In this document: in pieces, positions 1-9,022 of the stretch | How the letters are laid out: each line of letters starts with the position of its first letter | How positions within the stretch are numbered: position 1 is the first letter of the stretch | Origin: Bog-473 sp963791995 | GTDB lineage: Bacteria; Actinomycetota; Acidimicrobiia; Acidimicrobiales; RAAP-2 | Direction of reading: 5' to 3' | DNA: 64,000 nt | Assembly: GCA_963791995.1 (NCBI GenBank) | Contig: CAWBUQ010000015.1 | Coordinates: forward strand, 15,088 to 79,087 | Made by a program: the position numbers and the translations under genes | Notes under the pieces: generated by a model | What the model saw: the letters and a program-made list of their open reading frames with translations, nothing else | Database searches by the model: none | What the model was told of the DNA's origin: nothing

Positions 1-428
1 TGGAACACCGCCCATCGCAGGGTGGTCTGGCGGAAATCCGCTGCCGAGGCGGGATCGAAGGAGGCCGCTCGATCGAGGACCTCGTCGACCAGGGCGGTCT
101 CCGCTCTGTAGAAGGAAACCGCGTCGTCGACCGTCCAGCCCTCGGGCAGTTCGAACATGTGGGCTCGCCACTCCATGTCCATGGGCTCGCCGGCGAAGAT
201 GGCGCGTATCCAGAGCCGTTCGCTGTAACCGAGGTGTACGACGATCACCCCGAGCGAGTTCGAAGCTTCCGTCGGGCGCCAGCGCAGCTGGTCAGGATCG
301 AGGCCCTCGACTTTGAAGATCGCGCTGTTGCGCAAGTGCTGGAGCCAGCCCCGCGCCATCGCCATCTCTTCGAGCGGTACCGCCTCTTCGGGCCGGGCAA
401 CGCGCAGCGTTGGCGGTTGGTCAGACAT
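1..428 (-). CDS. DinB/DUF664 family protein, C-terminus cut by the window edge
   Basis: An open frame runs leftwards from an ATG at 426-428 off the window start, so only about 142 N-terminal residues are visible. The protein has an early helix containing RGWLQHLRNSAIF, then DPDQLRWRPTEASNSLG and the segment VVHLGYSERLWIRAIFAGEP, which is the pattern of DinB-like four-helix proteins of the DUF664 group (a His on the second helix, followed by a WIR.. segment). Members are putative metal-dependent or thiol-dependent enzymes, many of unknown substrate. The family assignment comes from motif recall. The third metal-ligand helix lies outside the window, so activity cannot be judged. Confidence 0.72.
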   Translation of the reverse strand, partial: MSDQPPTLRVARPEEAVPLEEMAMARGWLQHLRNSAIFKVEGLDPDQLRWRPTEASNSLGVIVVHLGYSERLWIRAIFAGEPMDMEWRAHMFELPEGWTVDDAVSFYRAETALVDEVLDRAASFDPASAADFRQTTLRWAVF

Positions 429-520
429 CGGGCACGATCCAGCTCTGCATGTTCCGCTCCTCATCTCGAACGGCGTGCAGCACGATACAACAGCGGGTGC
501 GTTCCCTTTGAGCCGATGCC

Positions 521-1435
521 ATGCCCGACATGGTCGCCTGCCATGGCCCGGTGCGCGAACATGACACCACGACACTCGCATCCTCTCCCGCCGTGGCGGA
601 ACCGCTCGGCCCGGACTCGCTCGTGTGGCGGTTGGGGTTTCCTCGTGCCGGTCTCCTGCTCGCCGGCCGCGCGCTCGTTTTGCAGACGGCACACCCCGTC
701 ATCGGAGCCGGGGTGCGGGACTTCTCGGACTTCACCGAAGATCCGTGGGGCCGGCTGGAGCGCACGCTGCGTTCATTGCAGCTCCAGCTCTTCGGTGGCC
801 TCGCCGCGCACACCGAGGCGGCGCGCCTCGCGCGATCTGCATCGCTCCATGCGTGGGACGGGCTTCGACGGACGGTCCTATGCCGCGCTCGATCCGAAGG
901 TGTACGCCTGGGTCCACCTCTCCAACTTCGACACCACGCTGGCGTACCACCGCTGGTTCGCCCCGCTCGCACGGGCGGAGCAAGAGCAGCTCTACGAGGA
1001 ATGGCGACGCGTCGGGCGTGTGCTCGGTATCGGAGATGCCGAAATGCCGACCGACCTCGTCGGGTGCCGGGATTACGTGCGGGACATGGTCGAGCACACA
1101 CTCGGCGACAACGAGACCGTACACAGGGTGCTCGGCAGCCTTCGCCTCTCGGGCGTCGAGGCCCCTTGGAGCCATGTTCCCGATCCGGCCTGGCGTGCGC
1201 TCCGGCCGCTCGGCGGCGCCTTCCTCCACGACGCCACCGTCGGGACGTTACCGGCGCGTGTGCGCAAGCGACTGGGTCTGCGCTGGAGCGGGTTCGACCG
1301 CGCCCGGCTCCAGGCCGCGGCCGTCATGATCCGGACGGGTGTCCGCGCCGCCTGCCCGATTGGGCCGCGCACTACCCGGTCGGCGCCCGCGCCCGACGGG
1401 CAGCCCGCCGGAAGGTATCCCTCCAGGCGGCCTGA
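521..1435 (+). CDS. DUF2236 (mpaB/rubber oxygenase-like) protein, two frameshifts
   Basis: The N-terminal part in one frame carries TAHPVIGAGVRDFSDF and the segment ending EAARLA. The homologous continuation (DLHRSMRGTGFDGRSY, VYAWVHLSNFDTTLAYHRWF) lies in another frame from about position 834, and the C-terminal piece LPDWAAHYPVGARARRAA is back in the first frame from about 1350. Together these give one full-length DUF2236 domain (about 300 aa), a haem-oxygenase-like fold shared with latex-clearing protein. Two compensating single-base shifts near 833 and 1350 are needed. They could be sequence errors or true decay. A second, intact DUF2236 gene lies at 19113-20051. The substrate is unknown. 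Confidence 0.7.
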   Translation: MPDMVACHGPVREHDTTTLASSPAVAEPLGPDSLVWRLGFPRAGLLLAGRALVLQTAHPVIGAGVRDFSDFTEDPWGRLERTLRSLQLQLFGGLAAHTEAARLARSASLHAWDGLRRTVLCRARSEGVRLGPPLQLRHHAGVPPLVRPARTGGARAALRGMATRRACARYRRCRNADRPRRVPGLRAGHGRAHTRRQRDRTQGARQPSPLGRRGPLEPCSRSGLACAPAARRRLPPRRHRRDVTGACAQATGSALERVRPRPAPGRGRHDPDGCPRRLPDWAAHYPVGARARRAARRKVSLQAA

Positions 1436-1503
1436 CCCAAGGCGTTCGACGTCGGGAAACATCACCGCGACAAGGCGTCCGGGCGAGGGCGCGGTCACCG
1501 CAC

Positions 1504-1523
1504 ACCCCCAGCCGGCTGGGGGT
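1504..1523. promoter_or_regulatory. 20-bp perfect palindrome upstream of the SDR operon
   Basis: ACCCCCAGCC followed by GGCTGGGGGT forms a perfect 10+10 palindrome 45 bp before the SDR start. There is no T-run after it, so it is either an operator for the downstream catabolic operon or a factor-independent terminator of the DUF2236 gene. The sequence alone cannot decide. Confidence 0.45.
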
Positions 1524-1567
1524 TATGGTTGGCAGCTGACGGAGCGTCAGAAACTGGGGGCAGGGCT

Positions 1568-2440
1568 GTGGACGATCTGAACGGCAAGGTTGCCGTGGTC
1601 ACGGGGGGAGCGGCCGGCATCGGGCGCGGCATCGTCGAGGCGCTCCTCGCCGACGGCGCACGCGTCGTGATCGCCGACGTGGAGGAGCCTGTCCTCGATG
1701 TCGCCCTGAAGGAGCTCTCTGACGCCGGATCGGTGCGTGGCGTCGTCACCGACGTCTCCTCGCCCGATTCGGTCGAGGCGCTGGCAGCAGACGTCTTCGC
1801 CAACGAGGGTGCATGCAACCTGCTCTTCAACAATGCGGGCGTGACCTCGGGTGGGGGCGGTCGGCCGTGGGAGCAAGAGGCCAACGACTGGGCCTGGTGC
1901 TTCTCCGTCAACGTCTTCGGCGTGGCCAACGGCATGCTCTCCTTCGTCCCGCGCATGATCGAGTCGGGCGAGTCCGGGGTCGTGGTCAACACCTCCTCCA
2001 TGGACGGGGGCATCGCACCGGTCCCGTACGCGTCCGTCTATGCCTCGAGCAAGGCCGCCATCTCCTGTCTGACCGAGGCGCTCGCACACCAGCTCATCGC
2101 CGCAGAGACGAAGCTTCGGGCGGCAGTCTTCTACCCGTCAGGCGGCCTCCTCGATACCGGTCTGTGGACGGCGCAGCGCAATCGCCCGAGTGCCCTCGAG
2201 CGCATCAAACCCCGGCCGCCGGCGCCCGGCACGACTTTCGAGGAGTTCAAGGCACAGCTCGAGGCGGCTGGCCGCACGGTCGAAATCATGAATCTGGGCG
2301 ATCTCGGCCGGTTCTGCGTCGAGGGCGTGAAACGTGGCGATTTCATCATCGGTCACGGCCTCGACGAGTGTGCCGAAATGCTGCGCCGCAGGGCCGACGC
2401 CATCGGGGCAGGAAAACTCCCGCCGGCAGCGCTGAGCTGA
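1568..2440 (+). CDS. SDR family NAD(P)-dependent oxidoreductase
   Basis: A classical short-chain dehydrogenase of about 290 aa with the Rossmann motif TGGAAGIG near residue 12, NNAG near residue 90, and catalytic Ser plus YASSK. The GTG at 1568 is preferred over an in-frame TTG at 1529, because GGGGGCAGGG sits just upstream and the protein then starts directly at the first beta-strand (DDLNGKVAVVTGG). The C-terminal extension (about 50 residues after the substrate loop) is longer than in minimal SDRs. Its stop overlaps the next start (TGATG), so it leads a translationally coupled operon with two amidohydrolases and an acetoacetate-decarboxylase-like enzyme. It probably oxidises an alcohol to a ketone in that pathway; the substrate is not identifiable. 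Confidence 0.9.
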   Translation: MDDLNGKVAVVTGGAAGIGRGIVEALLADGARVVIADVEEPVLDVALKELSDAGSVRGVVTDVSSPDSVEALAADVFANEGACNLLFNNAGVTSGGGGRPWEQEANDWAWCFSVNVFGVANGMLSFVPRMIESGESGVVVNTSSMDGGIAPVPYASVYASSKAAISCLTEALAHQLIAAETKLRAAVFYPSGGLLDTGLWTAQRNRPSALERIKPRPPAPGTTFEEFKAQLEAAGRTVEIMNLGDLGRFCVEGVKRGDFIIGHGLDECAEMLRRRADAIGAGKLPPAALS

Positions 2441-3684
2441 TGGCTGCGCCGGCCGCCGTCTCGGACCGCTACACCGTCGTCTCGGCGGACGGACACGCGG
2501 GCGGAGACATCCAGGACTACAAGCCGTACCTGGCGAGTCGCTGGCACGACGACTTCGATGCCTGGGCCGCCGAGTACGTGAACCCGTACGCGGATCTCAT
2601 CGCGCCCATCGCGTACCGCAGCTGGAACAGCGAACGTCGCCTGGCCGAGACCGAGTCCGACGGCATTGCTGCCGAAGTGCTGTTCCCGAATACGGTGCCA
2701 CCGTTCTTCGCCGAGGGAAACCTGGTCGCGCTCCCGCCCACCCCTGAGGACTACGAGCGGCGCTGGGCCGGCGTGCAGGCCCACAACCGGTGGCTGGCGG
2801 ACTTTTGTGCGGCCGTTCCGGGCCGGCGCGCGGGAATCGTCCAGGTCTTCGCCAACGACATGGACGACGCGGTCGCAGAGGTGCGGTGGGCGGCGCGGAC
2901 CTTCGACCAGCCCTTCGGCGGGATCCTGTTGCCCTCCATCCCACCGAACTCGCACCTGCCCCCGCTGTGGGAGGACCACTACGAGCCGCTCTGGCAGGTG
3001 TGTGCCGATCTGGACGTGCCCATCAACATCCACGGCGGCAGCGCGTTGCCCGACTACGGCGAACACGAAGCGGCTCGCTCCATGATGCTGATCGAGATTC
3101 CCTGGTTCAGTCACCGCTCCGTGTGGCATCTGATCTTCTCCGGCGTACTGGAACGCCATCCGACCCTTCGTTTCGCCGTGACCGAGCAGGGCGTGGCGTG
3201 GCTGCCTCGTGGCCTCGAGACCCTCGACTGGTTCTACGGCCGCATGACGACGACGAATGCGGCAGAGGCCAACTTCTTCGGCGCCGCGGCCGCGAAGATG
3301 ACGATGACGCCGACGGAGTACTTCGCACGCAACTTCTGGATCGGCGCCAGCTTCTTGCGCCCGAGCGAGGCACCCCTCTGTCGCGACCTGGGCATCGAGC
3401 ACGTGATGTGGGGCGCCGATTACCCGCATTCGGAGGGCAGCTACCCCTATACGACCGAGGCCCTGCGCGTCGCCTTCGCCGACTACCCCGAGCCCGAAGT
3501 GCGGCCCATGGTCGAGTCGACGGCGGCCTCCTTCTACGGCTTCGACCTGGCCCGGCTCCGGCCAATCGGTGACCGTGTCGGCCCGCTGGTCACCGACGTG
3601 GCTCGACCGCTGGCCCGGCAGGACTGGCCGACCGAGACGACCTGCAACGCATTCGACCCCACGCAGATTCTGCGTGCGTGGTGA
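2440..3684 (+). CDS. COG2159-type metal-dependent amidohydrolase, first copy
   Basis: A 414-residue TIM-barrel hydrolase or decarboxylase of the Amidohydro_2 group. It shows the N-terminal VVSADGHAG motif, an internal INIHGGS histidine, a VTEQGVAWLPRGLE strand and the C-terminal MWGADYPHSEGSYP motif with the conserved metal-binding or catalytic Asp. The ATG at 2440 shares its A with the TGA of the upstream SDR. A paralogue with the same motif order follows at 4474, separated by an acetoacetate-decarboxylase-like gene. Family members hydrolyse or decarboxylate ring-cleavage products and beta-keto acids. The reaction here is inferred only at family level. Confidence 0.88.
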   Translation: MAAPAAVSDRYTVVSADGHAGGDIQDYKPYLASRWHDDFDAWAAEYVNPYADLIAPIAYRSWNSERRLAETESDGIAAEVLFPNTVPPFFAEGNLVALPPTPEDYERRWAGVQAHNRWLADFCAAVPGRRAGIVQVFANDMDDAVAEVRWAARTFDQPFGGILLPSIPPNSHLPPLWEDHYEPLWQVCADLDVPINIHGGSALPDYGEHEAARSMMLIEIPWFSHRSVWHLIFSGVLERHPTLRFAVTEQGVAWLPRGLETLDWFYGRMTTTNAAEANFFGAAAAKMTMTPTEYFARNFWIGASFLRPSEAPLCRDLGIEHVMWGADYPHSEGSYPYTTEALRVAFADYPEPEVRPMVESTAASFYGFDLARLRPIGDRVGPLVTDVARPLARQDWPTETTCNAFDPTQILRAW

Positions 3685-3700
3685 GCACAGGGAGGGAACC

Positions 3701-4477
3701 ATGAGCAGTGTCCGCTACGGCGCCCGCGCCGTCCAGGTGAACAGGGAGATCGAGGCCAAGAAGGCCGACATCTGGTCCGAGGCGGTGACCGCCGTGTACG
3801 AGACCGATGCCGAGATCATCGCCGCCGTGCTGCCGCCACCTCTCGAGCCCGGTCCCGAGCCGCTGGTCCGCATCACCATCACGCGGGTCGAGATGCCCGG
3901 CCTCCCGGTGTTCGGCGCCGGATGGATCGGCGTTCAAGCTCGCCACGACGACCGGGTGGGGGAATACCCGATCTTCATGCCGATGACCACGGAGCAGTCG
4001 CTCACCGGAGGCCGGGAGGTCAATGGGGAGCCGAAGAAGCTCGCCGAGGTCGAGGTCACACGGGACGGCGACACCGTCTCGGCCCGCATCGCCCGCATGG
4101 GCTTCGTCATCTGCGAAATCACCGGACGCATCTCGGAGGCCCGTGAGAACTACGAAATGGAGAAGACGGACTTCTGGTTCAAGATGTCGCCTTCGTGCGA
4201 GGAGGCAGGGGTCCTCGACCAGGACCCGTTGCTCGTCTACGGCGAGAAGACTGAGAGGACCAGGGTGCACGAGGGCATCGACGGCGAGTTGATCCTCAAA
4301 GAGTCACCGCTCGACCCCGTGGCCGACCTGGTGGTCCGGCGCATGGTCGACCTGAACTGGACCGAGCGGGCTTCCACCCAAGTCGGACGGGTGATCGGTG
4401 CCGTCCCCCGCTCCAAACTCGAGCCCTATATCCACCAGCGCTACGACGACCTCTCGGTGCTCGGGGCAAAGCGATGA
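3701..4477 (+). CDS. acetoacetate decarboxylase (ADC) family protein
   Basis: A 258-residue protein that starts at ATG 3701 behind GGGAGGGAACC. The segment GREVNGEPKKLAEVEV matches the ADC signature in which the first Lys of a Lys-Lys pair forms the Schiff base, so K112/K113 are the likely catalytic pair. Length and the mostly beta composition fit the ADC-like fold. Many actinobacterial members do not use acetoacetate, so a beta-keto acid or hydratase/aldolase-type reaction on a ring-derived intermediate is equally possible. It lies between two paralogous amidohydrolases and overlaps the second by the ATGA at 4474, which indicates one transcript and one pathway. Confidence 0.85.
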   Translation: MSSVRYGARAVQVNREIEAKKADIWSEAVTAVYETDAEIIAAVLPPPLEPGPEPLVRITITRVEMPGLPVFGAGWIGVQARHDDRVGEYPIFMPMTTEQSLTGGREVNGEPKKLAEVEVTRDGDTVSARIARMGFVICEITGRISEARENYEMEKTDFWFKMSPSCEEAGVLDQDPLLVYGEKTERTRVHEGIDGELILKESPLDPVADLVVRRMVDLNWTERASTQVGRVIGAVPRSKLEPYIHQRYDDLSVLGAKR

Positions 4478-5730
4478 GCGACCGCTACGTCATCATTTCT
4501 GCCGACGCCCATGCGGGCCTGCCCGCCGAGGGGTACCGGCCCTACCTCGACCCCGCGTACCACTCCCAGTTCGACGACTACCTGGCCGAACGCCACGCGC
4601 ACCGCGACCAGGCTCTACAGATGAATTACGACTACATCATGGGGTGGGAGACCGAGAACGAAGAGGGCCTGCGCGGTGCCTGGGACATCGAACAGCGCGA
4701 CAAGGAGCTCGACGCGGACGGCGTCACCGCCGAGGTGATGTTCGCCGACGCGGACGCCATCACGGGGATGGCCTCGCCGCCCTTCGGAGCGGGGCTCTCG
4801 GCCGGTGAGATCACGGACCCCGAGCTCGCCTTCGCCGGTGCCCGGGCCCACAACCGGTTCCTGGCCGAGATGTGTGCCCGGAGCCCCGAACGGCACGGCG
4901 GCATCGCGCTGGTCCCCATCACCCACGGCGTCGAACGGTCGGTGGCCGAGATCGAGTGGCTCACCACCCAGCCGGGGATCCGCGGGATCATGGTTCCGAC
5001 CATGTGGCACGACCACGTGCCCTACAACCATCCCGACTACGACCCGGTGTGGGCGGCCTGCCAAGCCGCCGGCTTCCCGGTGCACACGCACTCGGGCGAG
5101 GCACCCCAGGACGAGTACAACGAGAACATCGGCATCTACTTGGCCGAGGTGGTCTGGTGGGCGGCCCGGCCCGCGTGGCATCTGCTCTTCTCGGGTGCCT
5201 TCGAGCGATTCCCGGGGCTGAAGTTCGTGGTGACCGAGGCGGCGGCCTACTGGGCGGCGGACATGATGTGGAAGTGGGACCAGTACATGGGCGGCGGTCA
5301 CACCACCAAGAAGATGGCCGCCATGCTGAAGGGGAAGATCTCCAAACTCCCGTCCGACTACTTCGGGGAGAACATCTTCATCGGCGCCTCGACCATGTCG
5401 AGAGAGGAGATCCGCCGCCGCCACATCCTCGGATGCGACGTCGTGATGTGGGGCACCGACTACCCCCATCCCGAGGGCACCTGGCCCCACACCCAAGACC
5501 GCCTGCGCGGCGACTTCGGCGGTATCCCGGTGGAGGATGCGCGCAAGCTGTTGGGCGAGACCGCGGCACGCTGCTACAGCTTCGACCTCGAGTCGTTGCG
5601 CCCCGTGGCCGATCGGATCGGGCCGACGCCGGCCGACCTCGGTCAGGACACCTCGCTGCGGACCGACCCCGAGGAGGTCCGAACGGCGCGGTGGTGGAAG
5701 GACGAATATCAGGTACGGCCACCAGGATGA
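4474..5730 (+). CDS. COG2159-type metal-dependent amidohydrolase, second copy
   Basis: A 418-residue Amidohydro_2 protein. It starts with an ATG overlapping the ADC-like stop by four bases. The motifs run parallel to those of the first copy: IISADAHAG at the N-terminus, VHTHSGEAPQDEY in the middle, VVTEAAAYW, and WGTDYPHPEGTWPH near residue 325. In place of INIHGGS it has a HTHSGE motif, so the two copies probably act on different substrates or form a heteromer. It is the last gene of the operon. About 110 bp of non-coding DNA separate it from the next gene. Confidence 0.87.
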   Translation: MSDRYVIISADAHAGLPAEGYRPYLDPAYHSQFDDYLAERHAHRDQALQMNYDYIMGWETENEEGLRGAWDIEQRDKELDADGVTAEVMFADADAITGMASPPFGAGLSAGEITDPELAFAGARAHNRFLAEMCARSPERHGGIALVPITHGVERSVAEIEWLTTQPGIRGIMVPTMWHDHVPYNHPDYDPVWAACQAAGFPVHTHSGEAPQDEYNENIGIYLAEVVWWAARPAWHLLFSGAFERFPGLKFVVTEAAAYWAADMMWKWDQYMGGGHTTKKMAAMLKGKISKLPSDYFGENIFIGASTMSREEIRRRHILGCDVVMWGTDYPHPEGTWPHTQDRLRGDFGGIPVEDARKLLGETAARCYSFDLESLRPVADRIGPTPADLGQDTSLRTDPEEVRTARWWKDEYQVRPPG

Positions 5731-5844
5731 CCCTTCGGAAATCGGGAGACTGCGAGATTTCTCGGCACTGATCTTCCGCGGGTGACGTAGCAGGAATCCG
5801 CATCGCACCGGGGCGCGGCGGCCAAGCACCGTGGCTCCGCTCTC

Positions 5845-6749
5845 GTGGACCACAATGGCTCCGTGCCCATCGTGTTCGCGCTCCTCGCAGCCTTGGGGAA
5901 CGCGCTTAACGTCGTCATGCAGCACATCGCCAGTACCGGTGACCCCGCGCACCGCAAGGGCTGGCAGTTCGTCCGCTACCTGGTGGCGAACCCGTTGTGG
6001 CTCTTCGGCTGGGTGGCGCTGGCCGGTGCGTTCGTGTTCCAGGCGCTCGCCTTGCACAACGGGCTCATGTCAGTGGTGCAGCCCTTACTGGTGACAGAGC
6101 TGGTGTTCGCCCTGGTGCTCCGCCGGGTCTGGATCCGCCAGAGCATCCGTGCCGTGACGTGGTGGACGGCCGGGTTGACCTGTGCCTCGCTGGCGGTGTT
6201 CCTCGCAGCCGCCGAGCCGACTGCAGGCGTCATCGGCCCGACCATGCGCGACTGGGTGGGCGCGACCGGTGGCGGTCGCGGCCGTCGTGGCGGTGCTCTG
6301 CCTCTTCTCGTTGCACGGTTCGCCCGGCCGGCGTGCTGCCCTCCTCGGCGCGGCCACGGCCGTGTTGTGGGCGCTCGTCGCAACCTTCATCAAGGCGATG
6401 ACCGATTCGCTCACCCAGTACGGCGTCGGAGGCATGTTCGCCCACTGGCCGGTCTACGCGCTGGCGGTCAGCGGCACTTGCCGCGGAGCTGATGGACCAG
6501 ACCACGCTCCATATGGGCCCGCTGAGCATGTCCCAGCCCTTCTTGGTGGTGGTCGACCCCATCGCGAGCATCGCACTGAGCGTGTGGGTCTTCAACGAGA
6601 CCTTTACCGAGAGCGTGTCCCGGCTGTCCTTCGGCTCGCTGTCCTTCGCGGTGATGTGCGTGTCCGTCTGGGTGCTGGCCCGGACGACGCCGGCCACCAT
6701 GGATCCCGCCGGAGCGCCCGCACCCATTGCACCCCCGGCGCCGGCATGA
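5845..6749 (+). CDS. DMT-superfamily (EamA/NIPA-like) membrane transporter, two frameshifts
   Basis: Three consecutive frames encode one polytopic membrane protein. The first part has VFALLAALGNALNVVMQHIA and FVFQALALHNGLMSVVQPLL. A second part in another frame (from about 6255) contains AAVVAVLCLFSLHGSPGRRA and LLGAATAVLWALVATFIKAM. A third part (from about 6480) has AAELMDQTTLHMGPLSMSQP and VVDPIASIALSVWVFNETF. Alternating helices and the duplicated pattern fit drug/metabolite exporters close to the magnesium/NIPA-like DUF group. Frameshifts near 6255 and 6480 break it. Start at ATG 5845 is tentative. Substrate unknown. Confidence 0.72.
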
Positions 6750-6767
6750 GCCAGCCTCCTCGTGGCG

Positions 6768-7140
6768 TCAGAGCCGCCGTCTCGTCCGCATCCAGTTGAA
6801 GTTCAAGAGGGTGGTGACCACGCCGAGCACTGTGCCGGCGGCGGCCACGAGGAATCCCTTGGTGAGGCGCTCGGGGTCCTTGTTCCGGCCGGCCGCCACG
6901 AGGCCGAGAGCGGTGCCGCCGGTCGATTCGACAGTGGTGGCCAAGAAGAGACCGACCGCCTTGGCCGGGCTCCGGTCCCGCCGATCGGCCAAGCGCAACA
7001 GGGTGAGGAAACCGATGGCCGACAACGCGAAGGATGCAACCGCCAACGACGTCCATCATTTGCCGCTCGTCGGCGCTCTCCGGACGGACGCCATCGTCCG
7101 CACTGGGCTGGGCGTCCCCGGTCGCTGCCGAATCGGCCAT
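6768..7140 (-). CDS. small three-helix membrane protein, one probable frameshift
   Basis: The C-terminal frame (6768-7046) encodes three hydrophobic helices (AVASFALSAIGFLTLLRLA, AVGLFLATTVESTGG.., FLVAAAGTVLGVVTTLLNF). The only start in that frame is a TTG. A second frame just upstream starts at ATG 7140, behind GAGGTGACCACC, and reads MADSAATGDAQPSADDG to about 7046. Joining the two with one shift gives a protein of about 120 aa with a hydrophilic N-terminus. I recognise no named family. It lies downstream of the SulP gene on the same strand. Confidence 0.55.
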
Positions 7141-7186
7141 GGTGGTCACCTCGTCCTTCGTTCCTGGACCCTGCACGGGTCCCAGG

Positions 7187-8938
7187 CTAGGCGCCCGAGT
7201 CGTCGGTCGCATCCGCTGCGGGGGGCATGGCGCGCTCGCTCGGTTCTGTCGAGCCAACTCCTTCAATTTCGTCCAGACCGGCCTCGAGGGTCGGGTAGAA
7301 ACGGTTCCGGTCGAGTGTCTCGTCGAGGCCGTAGCGGAAGACCAGCTCCTGCAGCCGGGTGCGCATCTCGGCGAACGCCATGTGGATGCCCTTCGCATTG
7401 AGCTCCTTGTCGAGCTGTTCGAGCATCTGCGCAGCCGACACGTCCACGTCGGTCATGGCTTCGCACTGGACGAAGACCCAGGTGACCGGGCGCTCTGCCA
7501 CGATCTTGCGCACCTGGGTCCGGAAGGCGGCGCAGTTGGCGAAGAAGAGCGGGGCCTCCCAGCGATAGACCACGATGCCGGGGCGCTCGCGGGCATCGTG
7601 GTAGCGCTTCACGTTGTGCCACCCGTTCAGCTCGTCCACGAATCCGAGGACGGAGCCATGGGGTTGCCACCCGCGGCGGAAGAAGAGGAGAACCGCCAGC
7701 ACGATGGCGATGATGATTCCCTGCAAGACACCCAGGACCACGACACCCAGGCTGGCGATCAGTGAGAGTACGAGTGCGCTCTTGCGCACCCTGGCGTAGC
7801 GGATCAGCGCGCCGACGTCGAGGAGTGAGAGTGCGGCGGCGATGAGCACAGCGGCCAGCGCGGATTGCGGCAGGTCGGCCAGCAGCGAGTTGAAGAACAA
7901 GAGGAGCGCCACGACCACCCCGGCCCCGACGATTGACGACAGCTGGGACTTGGCGCCGGCCTGCTCGACGACGGCAGTCCGCGACCCGCTCGTCGACACA
8001 GCAAAGCCCTGGAAGAACCCGGCGGCCAGGTTGGCGGCGCCGATGCCGATCATCTCTTGGTTGGGATCGACCTCGTCGCCTCGCCGCGCGCTGAAGCTCG
8101 ACGACGTCGCGATGGTGTCGGCCAGCGAGACCAAAGTAATCCCCAACGCAGCGGCCAACAGCGGCCCGACGTCGGAGAACCTTGTCCAGGGGAGCGAGGG
8201 GGTGGGTATCCCGCGGGGGAGGGTGCCCACGGTCGACACGCCGTGACTCTGCAGGTCGAACACCGCGGAGACGATGGTGGCGACGGCGATCCCGATGAGC
8301 ACGGCCGGAATCACCCGGGTGAAGCGCGGCAGCACGAGGAGTATCACCAGGACGCCCAACCCGACGGCGAGCGCGGCACCGACGGTCCCGTCGAGACCGA
8401 GTACGAAGGCCTTGACCTCAGGGCCGAAGCCCGTGGCGTCCGTCGAGAACCCGAAGAGCTTGGGGAGCTGCCCGACGATGATCACCAGCGCCAGGCCGTT
8501 CATGTAGCCCACCTGCACCTCGTTGGAGAGCAGGTCGGCGACGAAGCCCAGGCGCGCGGCGCCGAGACCGATCTCAATGATGGCGACGATCACGGCCAGC
8601 ATGCCGGCGAGAGCGATGGCCTTGTGCGGGTCCCCGCCGGCGACGAGCAGCGGCATGATGGCCGCGAAGATCATCGGCGAGATGGACGAATCGGGGCCGA
8701 GCACGAGGATGCGTGACGGGCCGAACACCGCGTAACCCAGCAGGCACGCGACGGTGGTGTAGAGCCCGGTGACCGGCGGGAGCCCGGCCAGCTCGGCATA
8801 TGCCATGCCTTGGGGAACCAGGATGGCCGCCAGGACGACGCCGGCCACCACGTCGGGCCGGGTCCACCCCTTCTGGTAGGTGTGAATGGTTCGGATGCCT
8901 GGGACCCACCGGCTGATCTGTTCGCCCCCCCAGGCCAT
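7187..8938 (-). CDS. SulP family inorganic anion transporter with C-terminal STAS domain
   Basis: A 583-aa membrane permease. The N-terminal SulP signature is present (VLAAILVPQGMAYAELAGLP, then GLYTTVACLLGYAVFGPSR and VLGPDSSISPMIFAAI), followed by about ten to twelve hydrophobic helices and a cytoplasmic STAS domain from about residue 440, where VFVQCEAMTDVDVSAAQML is the usual phosphorylation/nucleotide loop. SulP proteins move sulfate, bicarbonate or other anions. The substrate cannot be read from sequence. No sulfate-assimilation or carbonic-anhydrase gene is adjacent. The reading frame is intact. Confidence 0.93.
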   Translation of the reverse strand: MAWGGEQISRWVPGIRTIHTYQKGWTRPDVVAGVVLAAILVPQGMAYAELAGLPPVTGLYTTVACLLGYAVFGPSRILVLGPDSSISPMIFAAIMPLLVAGGDPHKAIALAGMLAVIVAIIEIGLGAARLGFVADLLSNEVQVGYMNGLALVIIVGQLPKLFGFSTDATGFGPEVKAFVLGLDGTVGAALAVGLGVLVILLVLPRFTRVIPAVLIGIAVATIVSAVFDLQSHGVSTVGTLPRGIPTPSLPWTRFSDVGPLLAAALGITLVSLADTIATSSSFSARRGDEVDPNQEMIGIGAANLAAGFFQGFAVSTSGSRTAVVEQAGAKSQLSSIVGAGVVVALLLFFNSLLADLPQSALAAVLIAAALSLLDVGALIRYARVRKSALVLSLIASLGVVVLGVLQGIIIAIVLAVLLFFRRGWQPHGSVLGFVDELNGWHNVKRYHDARERPGIVVYRWEAPLFFANCAAFRTQVRKIVAERPVTWVFVQCEAMTDVDVSAAQMLEQLDKELNAKGIHMAFAEMRTRLQELVFRYGLDETLDRNRFYPTLEAGLDEIEGVGSTEPSERAMPPAADATDDSGA

Positions 8939-9022
8939 GCGACCCCCTTCGTCACAGCCATCGAGGTGCGGCTGCCGTGAATGAACTTACAATGCCGGTG
9001 GAGCCGAAGACCGGGGGCAGGA

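Noticed and set aside
159..1580. A 473-residue open frame covering the start of the window.
   Set aside because: Only its middle part matches DUF2236. Its first 220 residues are antisense to the DinB gene or out of frame with the real oxygenase, and its end runs into the SDR leader.
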